Part shown: in pieces, positions 45,122 through 54,493 of the stretch | Numbering within the stretch: the stretch's first letter is position 1 | How the letters are laid out: every line of letters starts with the position of its first letter | NCBI RefSeq assembly: GCF_030818575.1 | Contig: NZ_JAUTAL010000001.1 | Coordinates: forward strand, 3,162,001 to 3,226,000 | Source of the DNA: Chryseobacterium camelliae | GTDB lineage: Bacteria > Bacteroidota > Bacteroidia > Flavobacteriales > Weeksellaceae | Direction: 5' to 3' | DNA length: 64,000 bases | Notes under the pieces: generated by a model | Database searches by the model: none | What the model was told of the DNA's origin: nothing | What the model saw: the letters and a program-made list of their open reading frames with translations, nothing else | Program-made: the position numbers and the translations under genes

Positions 45122-46192
45122 ATGAAAAACAGCCAACAAACTATAAATCAACCCAGTCATTCCATTAATTGGTTTCAGAAATTTCTAATGATCTGCTCCG
45201 GAGGAAACATTCACATCATGCGAAAAACACCCAGTGAATGGAATAAATTTGCCGGTATCGGAGGCATTGTACTTTTTACGGCAGTGTTTGCTACACTTTC
45301 CGCCGGCTATGCCATGTATACAGTTTTCGATACTATCTGGGCATCCATTGGTTTTGGTGCCCTGTGGGGACTTATGATCTTCAATTTGGACCGTTATATT
45401 GTTTCTTCCATCAAAAAGACGGGAACATGGTGGAACCAGATCCTGATGGCCATACCAAGACTAATCCTGGCTACTTTTTTGGGGATTATCATCTCTAAGC
45501 CGCTTGAGCTTAAGATTTTTGAGAAAGAAGTGAACAAACAGCTGAATACCATTATCCAGAGAAACAAAAAGCAGCTTCAGGTGGAAATGAACGGAAGGAT
45601 CCTTCAGCAAAGCGGGCCTTTTGAGACCGAGAAAAAACAGATCTCGGATAAGATCGCACAATACCAGAAATCTTATGATTCTGCATCTGTAGAGTTGGAA
45701 AAGGAAATTTTGGGAAAACAATCGGGTCTGACCAGCGGAAAAGAAGGTTTCGGGCCGAATGCCAAAAGGAAACAGGAACTGAAAGAGCAGAGAAGACAGG
45801 ACCTTGAAAATTATCAGAAACAGGCCGCTCCGCGACTGGCCTATCTTGATCAGGAAATCTCAAAGGTATATACTAACCTGGAAACGGAAAGGAAGTCTAC
45901 GGAAACTTTTGAGGATAAATTCAACGGATTTGCTGCAAGGCTTCAGGCGTTGGACGAGCTGGGAAAGAATTCTGCAATTATAGGTCTCGCAGCCACTTTC
46001 ATTATGGGACTTTTCATCTGCCTGGAAATATCCCCGGTTTTGGTTAAGCTGATTTCTCACATTGGTCCTTATGATTATCTGCTGGAAAAAACCGAAAACG
46101 ATTTCCGTCTCTATGCTAAAGAGAAAATTGAAAAAGGCAATGCCCTTACGGAATACCGGATTGATGATTTTAAAGATACCCTTAACAAGTAA
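45122..46192 (+). CDS. DUF4407-family membrane protein with long coiled coil
   Basis: 356 aa from ATG 45122 (MKNSQQTINQ), chosen because the promoter lies between it and an upstream in-frame start. Four membrane segments: GIGGIVLFTAVFATLSAGYAMY and TIWASIGFGALWGLMIFNL near the N-terminus, ILMAIPRLILATFLGIIIS (~120-140), and a last one NSAIIGLAATFIMGLFICLE (~290-310). Between the third and fourth lies a ~140-residue charged helical region (EVNKQLNTIIQRNKKQLQVE... to RKSTETFEDKF). The arrangement is that of the DUF4407 family, found widely in Bacteroidota and Actinobacteria. Function unknown. It is divergent from the 1280-aa gene and followed by a terminator for the convergent peptidase gene. 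Confidence 0.8.
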   Translation: MKNSQQTINQPSHSINWFQKFLMICSGGNIHIMRKTPSEWNKFAGIGGIVLFTAVFATLSAGYAMYTVFDTIWASIGFGALWGLMIFNLDRYIVSSIKKTGTWWNQILMAIPRLILATFLGIIISKPLELKIFEKEVNKQLNTIIQRNKKQLQVEMNGRILQQSGPFETEKKQISDKIAQYQKSYDSASVELEKEILGKQSGLTSGKEGFGPNAKRKQELKEQRRQDLENYQKQAAPRLAYLDQEISKVYTNLETERKSTETFEDKFNGFAARLQALDELGKNSAIIGLAATFIMGLFICLEISPVLVKLISHIGPYDYLLEKTENDFRLYAKEKIEKGNALTEYRIDDFKDTLNK

Positions 46193-46400
46193 GGATCAGC
46201 ATAATATTGATCTTTTACAAACATATTAAAAGCAAAAGCCTCTGTTGTTGCTGAGCCGTTGAATAAAAGTGCTCCATAAATAATTGTTCTTTTCATTAAT
46301 CAAATTTTAAAGTTTTTTATCAGGCTTTTAGAATAATGTATTCTGTTTAGGCAGATGTTGCTACAAATACGATTTTAAACAATATAGGGAACATATAATA

Positions 46401-46427
46401 AAAGAGCCCGGCAAAGTACCGGACTCT
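46401..46427. terminator. Terminator of the S8 peptidase gene within a 314-bp spacer
   Basis: AAAGAG-C-CCGG pairs with CCGG-A-CTCTTT around a 7-nt loop, one mismatch, T-rich on both sides. The remaining spacer 46193-46506 holds nothing else I can support. Confidence 0.65.
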
Positions 46428-46506
46428 TTAGTTAAACAATTGCTTGCTTATGTATAACTTCTGTATGAAATCTGTTTTATATGATTAACTATATAAAAAT
46501 CTCTAA

Positions 46507-48636
46507 TTATTCTTTGATCACTTTCTTTGAAACAGTGCCCTGCTCTGTCTTAATTTCAATGATGTAAATACCTTTAGGATAGGATGACAGGTCAACTGGC
46601 TCCTTGCTGTTACGGATGCTTCCGCTCTGTAGCTTTTTACCTGATGTGTCATATACATTGAATACAGATTTTTCAGGTGCTTTTAAAATATTAACCACAT
46701 CATGGGTGACGGATGGGGCTATAGCTATGCCATCTTTTACCGTGCCGGTGTCGTTTGTTCCCAGCAACTGGCTGTATCCCGTTACGATAACAGAATAGTT
46801 TTGTGGTGCGGCAGCTCCTGAATTGTTCACCAAAGTACCTTTGTTGGTAATCTCTATCCTGTATTTCCTTCCGGCTACCGGGTTGTCGATAACTACCTGT
46901 TCTACATTGTCGACTTTATTGTCTGCTTTGGTGGCAGGAGTCATCGGGTTGTTGGCATCCAGCTTCCATGGGTAATACACGGTATTGGTTGTCGTATCGA
47001 TGATCCTTACGTCAAGATCATTGACAAGCCTTGAACTCCTATCATTATGGGCGGTCTGCCAATCTAAATTGGGAGATATTACATATTCAGGATCAATCCA
47101 TGAAATGGTAGCTTTAATCGGTTCGCTGCCTGATGCAATGATATTTTTGGCATTGACCGTACCGCTGGTTAAGGTTTCATCCTTGAAAATAACGGTGTTG
47201 TTTGCTTTTCCTACCAGGATTTCAGCACCTTTTTTGGCATTGATGTATCCCCATCCGAACCATGGATCAGGACCTATATTACCTGCTTCGGAAGCAGAAT
47301 GCACCATCAGGGTCTTGGCACTGGCGGCATTGAGCGACTGGCCGGAGAAAAGATCTTTGCTGATCTGCATCCAGAGCCCAATAACCCCTGTCACTACCGG
47401 TGCAGAATATGAGGTCCCGCTGCCATAATCATATGTATTACTTCCTGTAGTATTTTCTGCCGTTGCCGGAGAGAATACATCGGTACCGGTAGTAGCAATA
47501 TCCGGTTTTATAGCACCGTCATCCCTTGGCCCTGCACTGCTGTAGCTGGAATGTACTACATCTGCAGCAGAGGTATATCTGTAGTTATTGGTAGAGATCA
47601 CATCCGTAGCTCCTACAACAATAATGTTTTTAGCCAGTGAACCAGGCCCAATGCAATCGAAGCCCTGTGCACAGTTGGTCTGTGGCAGTACATCGGTGGA
47701 TGTAAACTGCGCAGCGTTTCCATTCTCGTCTTCGTAATATTTAGGAAGTGAACCCGCGTTAGGATAATCCGGTCCCATACCGTATGTGTTCCCGGCAGAT
47801 TTCACGATAACATAAGAAGGGTTTTGATAGACGATATTATCATAATTTTGGTCACTATCCAAATATGTTCCCTGAAGGTCATAAGATGTTGAAGGACTGG
47901 TGAAGTCCCCCATCCATATCCAGGCAACAGTGCCGTTGACCATGCCGATGTCCCAACCAAGATTGCTTCCATAGGAATGGTTGGAAATAGCAGGCTGTGC
48001 AGTCAGGATTTTATCAAATACTGTGCTTGGAGCTGTGTTTCCAGGTAAAATGGTGGTGGCAAACATATACGAATCCATAGTAGATGAGGAAGCAACTCCC
48101 TTGATGTCACCTGAAACAGGTGTTCCATTGATGGTACCGCTTATAGTCTTACTTTTGGCACCGATAAATCCGGCTACGCTGGTAGAGTGCGAACTGTAAA
48201 TCTGGGAGGAAGCTTCTTTGTTCGTAATTCTTCCTGGAATATTATCAAATGCAGTATGAGCTGCATAAACCCTGCCGCCATCAAAAATAGTATACTTTAT
48301 GCCTTCACCATTATAGGCATTGGTAAGGCCGGTTACGCCTCCTGCTGTATTGATAAGGTCTGCATTGGCATTCTTTCCCTGACGGATATCCTGTGATTTA
48401 TAAAAGAAAGGCTTTCCATCGGGTGTAAATCCTGCTAGATTGCTTCTTTTTTCTTCTAAAGACCGTAGTAATTCCGGAGATTTGTCATTCCCATACTTTT
48501 TAGCCACGTAAGTATCAAATTTCCGGTTATTTTCCTGATTCTGTTTTGCAAAATCTTTTTTAAGGATCTCATTTTTATCCTGGGCGTTGATTATGATAGC
48601 CATTAAAGAGGCTACAGTAAGTAGATACTTTTTCAT
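46507..48636 (-). CDS. Secreted S8 subtilisin-like peptidase with T9SS type A sorting signal
   Basis: 709 aa from ATG 48636, which begins the signal peptide (MKKYLLTVASLMAIIINAQ); an ATG 48 nt upstream would bury it. A propeptide-like region (~20-95) leads to the catalytic domain: Asp119 (YTIFDGG), His150 (SSHSTSVAG), oxyanion Asn283 (SAGNTYG) and Ser409 (GTSYSAPVVTG). The catalytic domain continues to ~475 (DPWFGWGYINAKKG), then a P/galactose-binding-like beta region (~500-630). The C-terminal ~75 residues (APSVTHDVVNILKAPEKSVF ... VSKKVIKE) are the type A sorting domain, cut on export by the type IX system. It should degrade external protein. Monocistronic, with its own terminator. Confidence 0.92.
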   Translation of the reverse strand: MKKYLLTVASLMAIIINAQDKNEILKKDFAKQNQENNRKFDTYVAKKYGNDKSPELLRSLEEKRSNLAGFTPDGKPFFYKSQDIRQGKNANADLINTAGGVTGLTNAYNGEGIKYTIFDGGRVYAAHTAFDNIPGRITNKEASSQIYSSHSTSVAGFIGAKSKTISGTINGTPVSGDIKGVASSSTMDSYMFATTILPGNTAPSTVFDKILTAQPAISNHSYGSNLGWDIGMVNGTVAWIWMGDFTSPSTSYDLQGTYLDSDQNYDNIVYQNPSYVIVKSAGNTYGMGPDYPNAGSLPKYYEDENGNAAQFTSTDVLPQTNCAQGFDCIGPGSLAKNIIVVGATDVISTNNYRYTSAADVVHSSYSSAGPRDDGAIKPDIATTGTDVFSPATAENTTGSNTYDYGSGTSYSAPVVTGVIGLWMQISKDLFSGQSLNAASAKTLMVHSASEAGNIGPDPWFGWGYINAKKGAEILVGKANNTVIFKDETLTSGTVNAKNIIASGSEPIKATISWIDPEYVISPNLDWQTAHNDRSSRLVNDLDVRIIDTTTNTVYYPWKLDANNPMTPATKADNKVDNVEQVVIDNPVAGRKYRIEITNKGTLVNNSGAAAPQNYSVIVTGYSQLLGTNDTGTVKDGIAIAPSVTHDVVNILKAPEKSVFNVYDTSGKKLQSGSIRNSKEPVDLSSYPKGIYIIEIKTEQGTVSKKVIKE

Positions 48637-49048
48637 GATAATATTTGTATTAATATTTTTTATGTTTTGAGATCTGGCTGACACTAAGGGGGTCAGCTAG
48701 CTATTACTAAAAACTAATAACATTTAGCTTATTACTCTAGAACTTTAATGACATCTGCCTTTTTTATCAGATCTGCACTCCCGGCTCCGGTGATAAACCT
48801 CATATTTATTTTATTTCTATAACTAAAGACAACAAAAATTAAATATTGGTTACAAAAATTTTCTTTTCCTTAAAAACAGTATAAACGTCGACAATAATAA
48901 AATTAACTGAACAACATATCAAAATGCATCCTCTTCTACATTCAGAAATAAAGACTTAAAGATATTAACACATTTTAGCGATAGTCGTAAAATAAAAAAG
49001 GCTGTATGGTAGTACCATACAGCCTGATCTATTATTTACTTTTACTTA
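48637..49048. other. Intergenic region between S8 peptidase and guaB genes
   Basis: 412 bp, AT-rich, no gene. It contains the guaB terminator (48993-49025) and must hold the peptidase promoter. No clear minus-strand TAnnTTTG lies within 100 bp of ATG 48636. Confidence 0.55.
48993..49025 (-). terminator. Rho-independent terminator of guaB
   Basis: 13-bp stem AGGCTGTATGGTA (48999-49011) with TACCATACAGCCT (49013-49025), and an A-run on the left that is the T-tract on the minus strand. Confidence 0.85.
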
Positions 49049-50509
49049 CTACAAAGAATAATTAGGAGCTTCCTGAGTAATAATTACATCATGAGGATGG
49101 GATTCTTTCAATCCGCTTCCCGTAATCATTACCATTTTGGTGTCTTTTTGCAATGCTTCGATATCTTTAGCTCCGCAATACCCCATTCCGGCTCTTAATC
49201 CGCCCGTCAGCTGGAAAATAACATCTTCCAATTTTCCCTTGCTCGGTACACGTCCTTCAATTCCTTCCGGTACGAATTTCTTGGCTTCACTCTGGAAATA
49301 CCTTTCTTTTCCGCCTCTTTTCATAGCTGAAAGGCTTCCCATGCCCTGATAGGTCTTGAACTTCCTGCCCTGGAAGATTATTTCTTCACCCGGTGCTTCA
49401 TCTGTCCCGGCCAGGAGTGATCCCAGCATTACTGCTCCGGCACCACTTGCAATCGCTTTGACGATATCGCCTGAAAGTTTGATTCCCCCATCAGCAATTA
49501 CAGCTACATTTTTAGACTGTGCATACTCATATACATTATAAATAGCGGATAACTGAGGTACCCCTACTCCGGCAACTACTCTTGTCGTACAGATGGAACC
49601 AGGCCCTACTCCTACTTTAAGCACGTTGGCTCCGGCTTTAATAAGGTCTTCGGCAGCTTCAGCTGTTACGATATTCCCACCTACAATGTCAAGATCCGGA
49701 TACGCTTTTCTGATCTCAGAAATTTTATCCAGTACGCCTTTTGAATGGCCGTGAGCAGAGTCAATCCCGATGATATCCACTCCGGCTTTCACTAAAGCTT
49801 CGATTCTTTCAAGGGTATCTTCACCTACTCCAACGCCGGCTCCTACAATAAGGCGCCCGTTCTGGTCTTTATTGGCATTAGGATATTCAAGCTGATTATC
49901 AATATCTTTAATGGTAATCAATCCCACCAGTTTATTGGCTGAATCTACAATCGGAAGTTTTTCCACTCTGTTCTTCAGAAGAATTTCCTTAGCTTTCTCC
50001 AGGTTCGTATTTTTATCGGAAGTAATCAGATTTTCTTTGGTCATGATCTCTTCCACCTTCATATCAAGATTTTCCTGATATTTCACGTCCCTGTTGGTAA
50101 TAATCCCGATCAGGGTATTTTCTGTATCCACTACAGGCAATCCGGAAATTTTATATTTTGCCATCAGTTCCCTGGCTTCTCCAAGCGTGTGATCTTTAGA
50201 AAGTGTAACAGGATCTGAAATCATTCCGTTTTCTGAACGCTTTACCCTGTTCACCTGTGCTGCCTGTTCAGCGATGGTCATATTTTTATGGATGAAACCC
50301 AATCCTCCCACTCTTGCCAGAGCAATAGCCAGCTCAGCTTCCGTAACCGTATCCATAGCAGCGGAAACAATCGGAACATTGAGGGTAATTTTGTCGGTAA
50401 GTCTTGATTTTAATGAAACCTGATTAGGTAAAACTTCTGAATAAGAAGGGACTAGAAGAACGTCATCGAAAGTGATGGCTGTCTCTACAATTTTGTTATG
50501 AATAGACAT
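49049..50509 (-). CDS. guaB: Inosine-5'-monophosphate dehydrogenase
   Basis: 486 aa. It oxidises IMP to XMP with NAD+, the first step to GMP, as a tetramer in the cytoplasm. The TIM barrel is split by two CBS domains (~95-210: [27 protein letters not shown]), which bind purine nucleotides and regulate. The active-site loop is [17 protein letters not shown] with the catalytic Cys; the flap region has [18 protein letters not shown], and [18 protein letters not shown] comes late. Length and order are standard. Own -7 element 14 bp before the ATG, and a strong terminator. Nothing unusual. Confidence 0.97.
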   Translation of the reverse strand: MSIHNKIVETAITFDDVLLVPSYSEVLPNQVSLKSRLTDKITLNVPIVSAAMDTVTEAELAIALARVGGLGFIHKNMTIAEQAAQVNRVKRSENGMISDPVTLSKDHTLGEARELMAKYKISGLPVVDTENTLIGIITNRDVKYQENLDMKVEEIMTKENLITSDKNTNLEKAKEILLKNRVEKLPIVDSANKLVGLITIKDIDNQLEYPNANKDQNGRLIVGAGVGVGEDTLERIEALVKAGVDIIGIDSAHGHSKGVLDKISEIRKAYPDLDIVGGNIVTAEAAEDLIKAGANVLKVGVGPGSICTTRVVAGVGVPQLSAIYNVYEYAQSKNVAVIADGGIKLSGDIVKAIASGAGAVMLGSLLAGTDEAPGEEIIFQGRKFKTYQGMGSLSAMKRGGKERYFQSEAKKFVPEGIEGRVPSKGKLEDVIFQLTGGLRAGMGYCGAKDIEALQKDTKMVMITGSGLKESHPHDVIITQEAPNYSL

Positions 50510-50522
50510 CTTTACTTTCTTG

Positions 50523-50530
50523 CAAAATTA
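50523..50530 (-). promoter_or_regulatory. -7 promoter element of guaB
   Basis: Minus strand reads TAATTTTG, matching TAnnTTTG, 14 bp before the guaB ATG. Confidence 0.6.
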
Positions 50531-50665
50531 AGGTATTTTGCTGACATACGAAAATGCTTTTTAATAGTTTAAATAAAACTTAATAATCAATGATTTAAAT
50601 GAAAAAACCATCCGCAGCGAATGGTTTCAACAAAATATTTATATGCTTAAAATATGGCCGGCGTG

Positions 50666-51382
50666 CTATAAATTATTCTTTACAACATTTCCGTTTTCAT
50701 CCAGTGACTCTAAATGGGTCTTGTCATTTTTGTCAACATAAATCCTTAGGCGGACTTTTCCTTTATTATCCCGCAGGAACAGACCTACATCACCATCTGC
50801 CGTTTTGCCGGCGAAAAAACGCTCACTACCCAGTTTCCCTTCCTCATTCAGCTTAGCAAATGCTTTTTTGTACAGTACAGGATCATTAAGTTTCTTCAGT
50901 GAATCGTCAACTTTTATCAGTTTTTCCAAGGTGAAATCATCCGGTCTGTCCCAGAGCTTCAGCCCGTAAATTCTTCTCTTCTCCTTTCCAACTGTTTCAG
51001 AATACTGCAGCTGCATGATCTGATCCGTATTTCTCTGATCTATAGAGTATGCCATCCCGGATCCTTTTTCATCACCATCATAAACGAGACCGCCGCATTC
51101 ATCCCCTTTGGAATTAAAAAAAATCATACCGGCTTCTCTTTCCCTGGGTTTCATCATCGTGTGATTTACCATTCCCGGATGCTGCCTTTCTTTATTACTG
51201 ATGACCATTTTCAGCGTCCCGTCTTTTTCTACAATATTAATCCTTTCGACATCAATTTCTTTAAAATGCGGTTCCGAACTGCCCCTGAATGCCAGAAAAA
51301 TGAATACAATGCACACTAAGGTAAGTGCAGCAGAATACAATTTAAGAATGCGTATTTCTTTAAGTAATCTTTCCATAACCAA
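50666..51382 (-). CDS. Membrane-anchored protein of unknown function, last gene of the sigma-factor operon
   Basis: 238 aa (ATG 51382; ATG 51376 also possible). One N-terminal membrane segment (LYSAALTLVCIVFIFLAF, ~14-31) anchors a periplasmic domain of ~200 residues. The domain starts EIDVERINIVEKDGTLKMVISN and ends KVRLRIYVDKNDKTHLESLDENGN, with repeated charged turns, typical of a beta-rich exported domain in Flavobacteria. No enzyme motif. It starts 23 bp after the DUF4252 lipoprotein, so it shares the operon of the ECF sigma factor and is probably part of the same envelope response. Confidence 0.65.
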   Translation of the reverse strand: MVMERLLKEIRILKLYSAALTLVCIVFIFLAFRGSSEPHFKEIDVERINIVEKDGTLKMVISNKERQHPGMVNHTMMKPREREAGMIFFNSKGDECGGLVYDGDEKGSGMAYSIDQRNTDQIMQLQYSETVGKEKRRIYGLKLWDRPDDFTLEKLIKVDDSLKKLNDPVLYKKAFAKLNEEGKLGSERFFAGKTADGDVGLFLRDNKGKVRLRIYVDKNDKTHLESLDENGNVVKNNL

Positions 51383-51404
51383 TGTAGTTTTGGTAAATGT
51401 AAGA

Positions 51405-51905
51405 TTATTTGTCAGAAACCGAATTGATCATTTTTGAAATATCATTGGCTGTAAAACTCCCTCTTACATCTACAAATACAAGATCTTTATCTGAATTAAT
51501 GGTAATCAGCATATTCTTGATAGCATTTCCTTTTTGTTTCACCCTGATGTTAACATTATCTCCATCATGCTTTATCGTCGCCCAATCTTCATAATGATTA
51601 TTGTTCAGATAGCCTGCAAAATCCTTCAGCATTTTCCGGTCACCATTTTCTACAGTCATTACCCTTATTTTTGAGATTTTTTTCACCATCTTCCACAACT
51701 CTTCATCGTCCGCGTCTTCTTTTAAAGCTTTCCTGATGTATGGTTTAGCCAGAAACATCGGGACATTGATGCTTACAAACTTAGCCTCTTTAAAATCATA
51801 GCCGGAATCATTAAAGAAAGCCATATTGGGCTTTTCTGAAACCATACAGGACTGAAGCATCCAGAAAGCAAGTAGGGCCAGTACTAAATTTTTAAATGTT
51901 TTCAT
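51405..51905 (-). CDS. DUF4252-family lipoprotein
   Basis: 166 aa. Lipobox MLQSC (Cys20). Mature sequence matches DUF4252: VPMFLAKPYIRKALKEDADD..., SKIRVMTVENGDRK, a DFAGYLNNNHYEDWATIKHDGDNVNIRVKQ stretch, then MLITINSDKDLVFVDVRGSFTANDISKMI. Function unknown; the family is common in Bacteroidota next to ECF sigma/anti-sigma pairs. It lies between a DUF4252+GIN protein (77 bp upstream) and a membrane protein (23 bp downstream) and repeats the same domain as its upstream neighbour. Confidence 0.85.
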   Translation of the reverse strand: MKTFKNLVLALLAFWMLQSCMVSEKPNMAFFNDSGYDFKEAKFVSINVPMFLAKPYIRKALKEDADDEELWKMVKKISKIRVMTVENGDRKMLKDFAGYLNNNHYEDWATIKHDGDNVNIRVKQKGNAIKNMLITINSDKDLVFVDVRGSFTANDISKMINSVSDK

Positions 51906-51982
51906 AACTTGGGTATTAGTCGATTGATCTTAAACTTCCGCCGGACGTTTTGCTGATATCAGAACGGATCTCAGGATTTCCT

Positions 51983-53188
51983 TTAATACCTCACAGATCC
52001 ACCGGAAGATGCCTTAACTTTAAGTCTGCGGGTAGCAAAGACACCCAGGCTCGCTCCTGAAGTAGATTCCGCTTCCACATTTTCTATTCTAAGTCCTTCG
52101 GCTTTACATACTGCACCGCTGCTGATATCAAGGCTTCCGGAAAGGGCTTCCCCGCTTAGAGAGGTGCTGGAACCACTGGAACCCTTTACAGTGATAGTGC
52201 CTGCATTAATATCGGCTTTCAAATCTGAACCTGAAGAGGCTTCAACCCTTGCTGCACCCGAAATATTGAAGTTTCCTTTAATTACGGATCCGGAAGATGC
52301 ATCAAGAACAAGATCTTTTTCTTCAATAGTATTCAAAGTGGCAAAACTTGCTCCTGAAGAGGTTTTAATCTCATTCAGCCTCGGAGAGGATACATTAACG
52401 CTGATATTCTTAAACTTGAGGTTTTTCACACCTTTATTATCGATATAAACTTTAAGGATGCCGCCCTCAACCTTCGTAATGATATACTGAAGCTTATCCG
52501 CATCTGCGATTACTTTTACACTGGTCTGGCCTTCCTGCCTGAAAACCACATTCACGCCAGTGCTTACCTGGATCCCGCTGAACTGCGGCACATTCCTGGC
52601 CTCACCGTTAAGGTAAGAAGTCGTATCACCGGAAGAGACGCTGGTTTTGGTATTTGTTCTTGTACTGGTATTGGTTTCGCTTGAATTGATGATCTTATTG
52701 ATATCATCCATGGAGAGTTTCCCATCCAGTTTGATCAGGATGTTTTCACCTTGCCCGCTGTCAATGCTTAAAAGAAGGTCGTCCATAATGCCGTTCTTGG
52801 CTTCTGAAGAAAGGAATTTGATTTTGCTTCCTGAACTTTTAACCGCCATGATTTCATTGTACTTCAGATTGGACAAGTACGATGCTATATCCCTGTTTAG
52901 CTCAGACAGATTCACAAGGTTATTTTTTCCGGTTCCCGTTTCCGAACCTTCCGTAATGAGGATCTTCAATCCATTGATCTTTGAGAGCAGCGGTTTGATC
53001 TGATCCAACTGTGAATCATCGATATTGAGGCTGCTCAGCATGCCAAACATAGGTTTCGCGATTTTAATCGTGGTTACCCCTTCCACCTCCTGATACTTAT
53101 CAAAAAGTTTATCAAATTTATCTTCCTGCCCGTACACATTGAAAAAGTGTGAAAAGGCTAATGCAAATATTATCAGTAATTTTTTCAT
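51983..53188 (-). CDS. Exported DUF4252 plus GIN (DUF2807) domain protein
   Basis: 401 aa, signal peptide to NVYGQ (near residue 21). Residues ~22-165 are DUF4252 (FDKLFDKYQEVEGVTTIKIA, LKILITEGSE, SMDDINKIINS). A Ser/Thr/Asn-rich linker follows (~166-195). Residues ~200-401 are a GIN domain, the beta-helix-like repeat of DUF2807: FSGIQVSTGVNVVFRQEG, then repeated ASSGS/SSGA turns (GNFNISGAARVEASSGSDLK, STSGASLGVF, KASSGGSVRY). The domain may bind the envelope or form an adhesin-like surface. Third gene of the ECF sigma operon. Its domains show the DUF4252 half is shared with the lipoprotein downstream. Confidence 0.88.
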   Translation of the reverse strand: MKKLLIIFALAFSHFFNVYGQEDKFDKLFDKYQEVEGVTTIKIAKPMFGMLSSLNIDDSQLDQIKPLLSKINGLKILITEGSETGTGKNNLVNLSELNRDIASYLSNLKYNEIMAVKSSGSKIKFLSSEAKNGIMDDLLLSIDSGQGENILIKLDGKLSMDDINKIINSSETNTSTRTNTKTSVSSGDTTSYLNGEARNVPQFSGIQVSTGVNVVFRQEGQTSVKVIADADKLQYIITKVEGGILKVYIDNKGVKNLKFKNISVNVSSPRLNEIKTSSGASFATLNTIEEKDLVLDASSGSVIKGNFNISGAARVEASSGSDLKADINAGTITVKGSSGSSTSLSGEALSGSLDISSGAVCKAEGLRIENVEAESTSGASLGVFATRRLKVKASSGGSVRY

Positions 53189-53247
53189 GAGTCAATTTTA
53201 TTTATGAGTAAGTATGCCCTGATCAGGTTGCATTACCTTATTTAAGT

Positions 53248-53919
53248 TTAATAATTATCATCCACTACCTTCGTTTGCGCCAGTTTTTTACTGACGTGGT
53301 TGGCAAATACCTGGAATGAATATTTGGTTACGTTAATCGCTTCTTCCACATTTTCAATACGCTTACCATTAACAATCACATAATTGGCATTATAGCCTGT
53401 AGAATCTTTTGCCGGAGCATAATAAGTAGTATTTTTCACAAATTTCGGCTTCTTTTCTTTTTTAAGCCGTCCTCTTTTAGAAAGGATTTTATCCATCACA
53501 TCATTCTCGGCAATACTGTTCTCCTGAAAAACAGAATCTTTTTTGGCTCCTGAAACGGAATCGCTGACAGTGTTGACCGCTACCTGTTCCTGATGTTCAT
53601 TATTTTCTTCTATAAAGGTATTTTTCTGCTGCCTGATCTGGTGTTCCACCATTTTTGATCGGTCATCAATATCCGTTTTCTGGAGGTAGCTTACCACAAA
53701 GCCTGTCCCTAACAGCAAAGCTAATGCTGCAGCCATCCAGAACCATTTCGGAAAGGAAGGTTTACTTTTAGTTCCGATTGTGATGATTGGCGTCCCCGGA
53801 TCATCCTGATGGGTTCCTTCCGCTTTTTCCAGGAAGTCATCAAAATCCCAGTCCATTTTTTCTTCCTTGATACTCTGGAAGATTTCGTTGTATTTATCTT
53901 GAAATTGGTCTTTGCTCAT
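53248..53919 (-). CDS. Anti-sigma-factor-like membrane protein
   Basis: 223 aa. A cytoplasmic N-terminal domain (~1-60) with MDWDFDDFLEKAEG and basic residues, one membrane segment (WFWMAAALALLLGTGFVVSYL, ~64-84), then a charged periplasmic domain. This is the layout of anti-sigma factors that sequester a partner sigma. Its start overlaps the sigma gene by 26 bp, which gives balanced synthesis of the pair. No zinc-binding HxxxCxxC motif of the ZAS type is seen, so it is a divergent or DUF-type anti-sigma. Signal and release mechanism unknown. Confidence 0.7.
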   Translation of the reverse strand: MSKDQFQDKYNEIFQSIKEEKMDWDFDDFLEKAEGTHQDDPGTPIITIGTKSKPSFPKWFWMAAALALLLGTGFVVSYLQKTDIDDRSKMVEHQIRQQKNTFIEENNEHQEQVAVNTVSDSVSGAKKDSVFQENSIAENDVMDKILSKRGRLKKEKKPKFVKNTTYYAPAKDSTGYNANYVIVNGKRIENVEEAINVTKYSFQVFANHVSKKLAQTKVVDDNY

Positions 53920-54403
53920 AGCTCATCAGTTGTGAGATTTGTTCTTTTACTTTCTGTCTTGCACGCATAAGGTTCACTCTTACAGCGTTTTCTTCCATAT
54001 CGAGGATTTCGGAAATTTCAGAAACCTCGTATTCTTCTACGTCTTTCAGGTGTATCACCATTTTCTGCTTTTCCGGAAGCTGGCTGATAAACCCTATGAT
54101 CTGCTCCTTCAGGTTATTCACATCCATACTGTACAGTTCAGACCGGTGCAACTGAAGGTCTGCAAAACCCTGCTTTACTTCATGGTGCTTGAGACGATTC
54201 AGGCATTCATTGCGGACCGCCTTCAGGGCATAGGATTTCAGATTCCCAAACTGCCCCAGTTCATCCTTTTTCTGCCAGAATTTAATCATAAGGTCCTGTA
54301 CCACATCTTCTGCCTCATCACTGCTCATGACGAATCTTTTCGCAAAACGATACATATCGTCTTTGAGAATAAATACCGTAGCCTTGAAAATTTCCTGGGT
54401 CAT
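53894..54403 (-). CDS. ECF-type RNA polymerase sigma factor
   Basis: 169 aa, normal for extracytoplasmic function sigmas. Region 2 is DDMYRFAKRFVMSSDEAEDVVQDLMIKFWQK (residues ~14-45), and region 4 is LPEKQKMVIHLKDVEEYEVSEISEILDMEENAVRVNLMRARQKVKE (about 114-158). It should drive transcription of its own operon and of other envelope genes, held off by the membrane protein that follows. The operon order is sigma, anti-sigma, DUF4252-GIN, DUF4252, membrane protein. No autoregulatory promoter could be recognised upstream. Confidence 0.92.
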   Translation of the reverse strand: MTQEIFKATVFILKDDMYRFAKRFVMSSDEAEDVVQDLMIKFWQKKDELGQFGNLKSYALKAVRNECLNRLKHHEVKQGFADLQLHRSELYSMDVNNLKEQIIGFISQLPEKQKMVIHLKDVEEYEVSEISEILDMEENAVRVNLMRARQKVKEQISQLMSYEQRPISR

Positions 54404-54460
54404 GAGTTTTGCTTCTATAGGTAAGACAATTAGAAGTAAGATCTTATTACACCATAAATA

Positions 54461-54493
54461 AAAAAAACTTCAAAAAAATTGAAGTTTTTTTTT
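54461..54493 (-). terminator. Terminator of the XRE regulator gene
   Basis: 13-bp stem AAAAAAACTTCAA (54461-54473) with TTGAAGTTTTTTT, the left A-run serving as the T-tract on the minus strand. It overlaps the stop of the XRE gene and separates it from the sigma-factor gene. Confidence 0.75.

Noticed and set aside
46111-46296. Minus-strand 61-codon frame with a hydrophobic start (MKRTIIYGALLFNG)
   Set aside because: Overlaps the end of the DUF4407 gene, lacks a promoter element and shows no known family; too short to support.
53939-54424. Plus-strand frame of 161 codons opposite the ECF sigma gene
   Set aside because: Cys/Phe/His-rich translation of a well-defined sigma factor antisense strand; no start signals.
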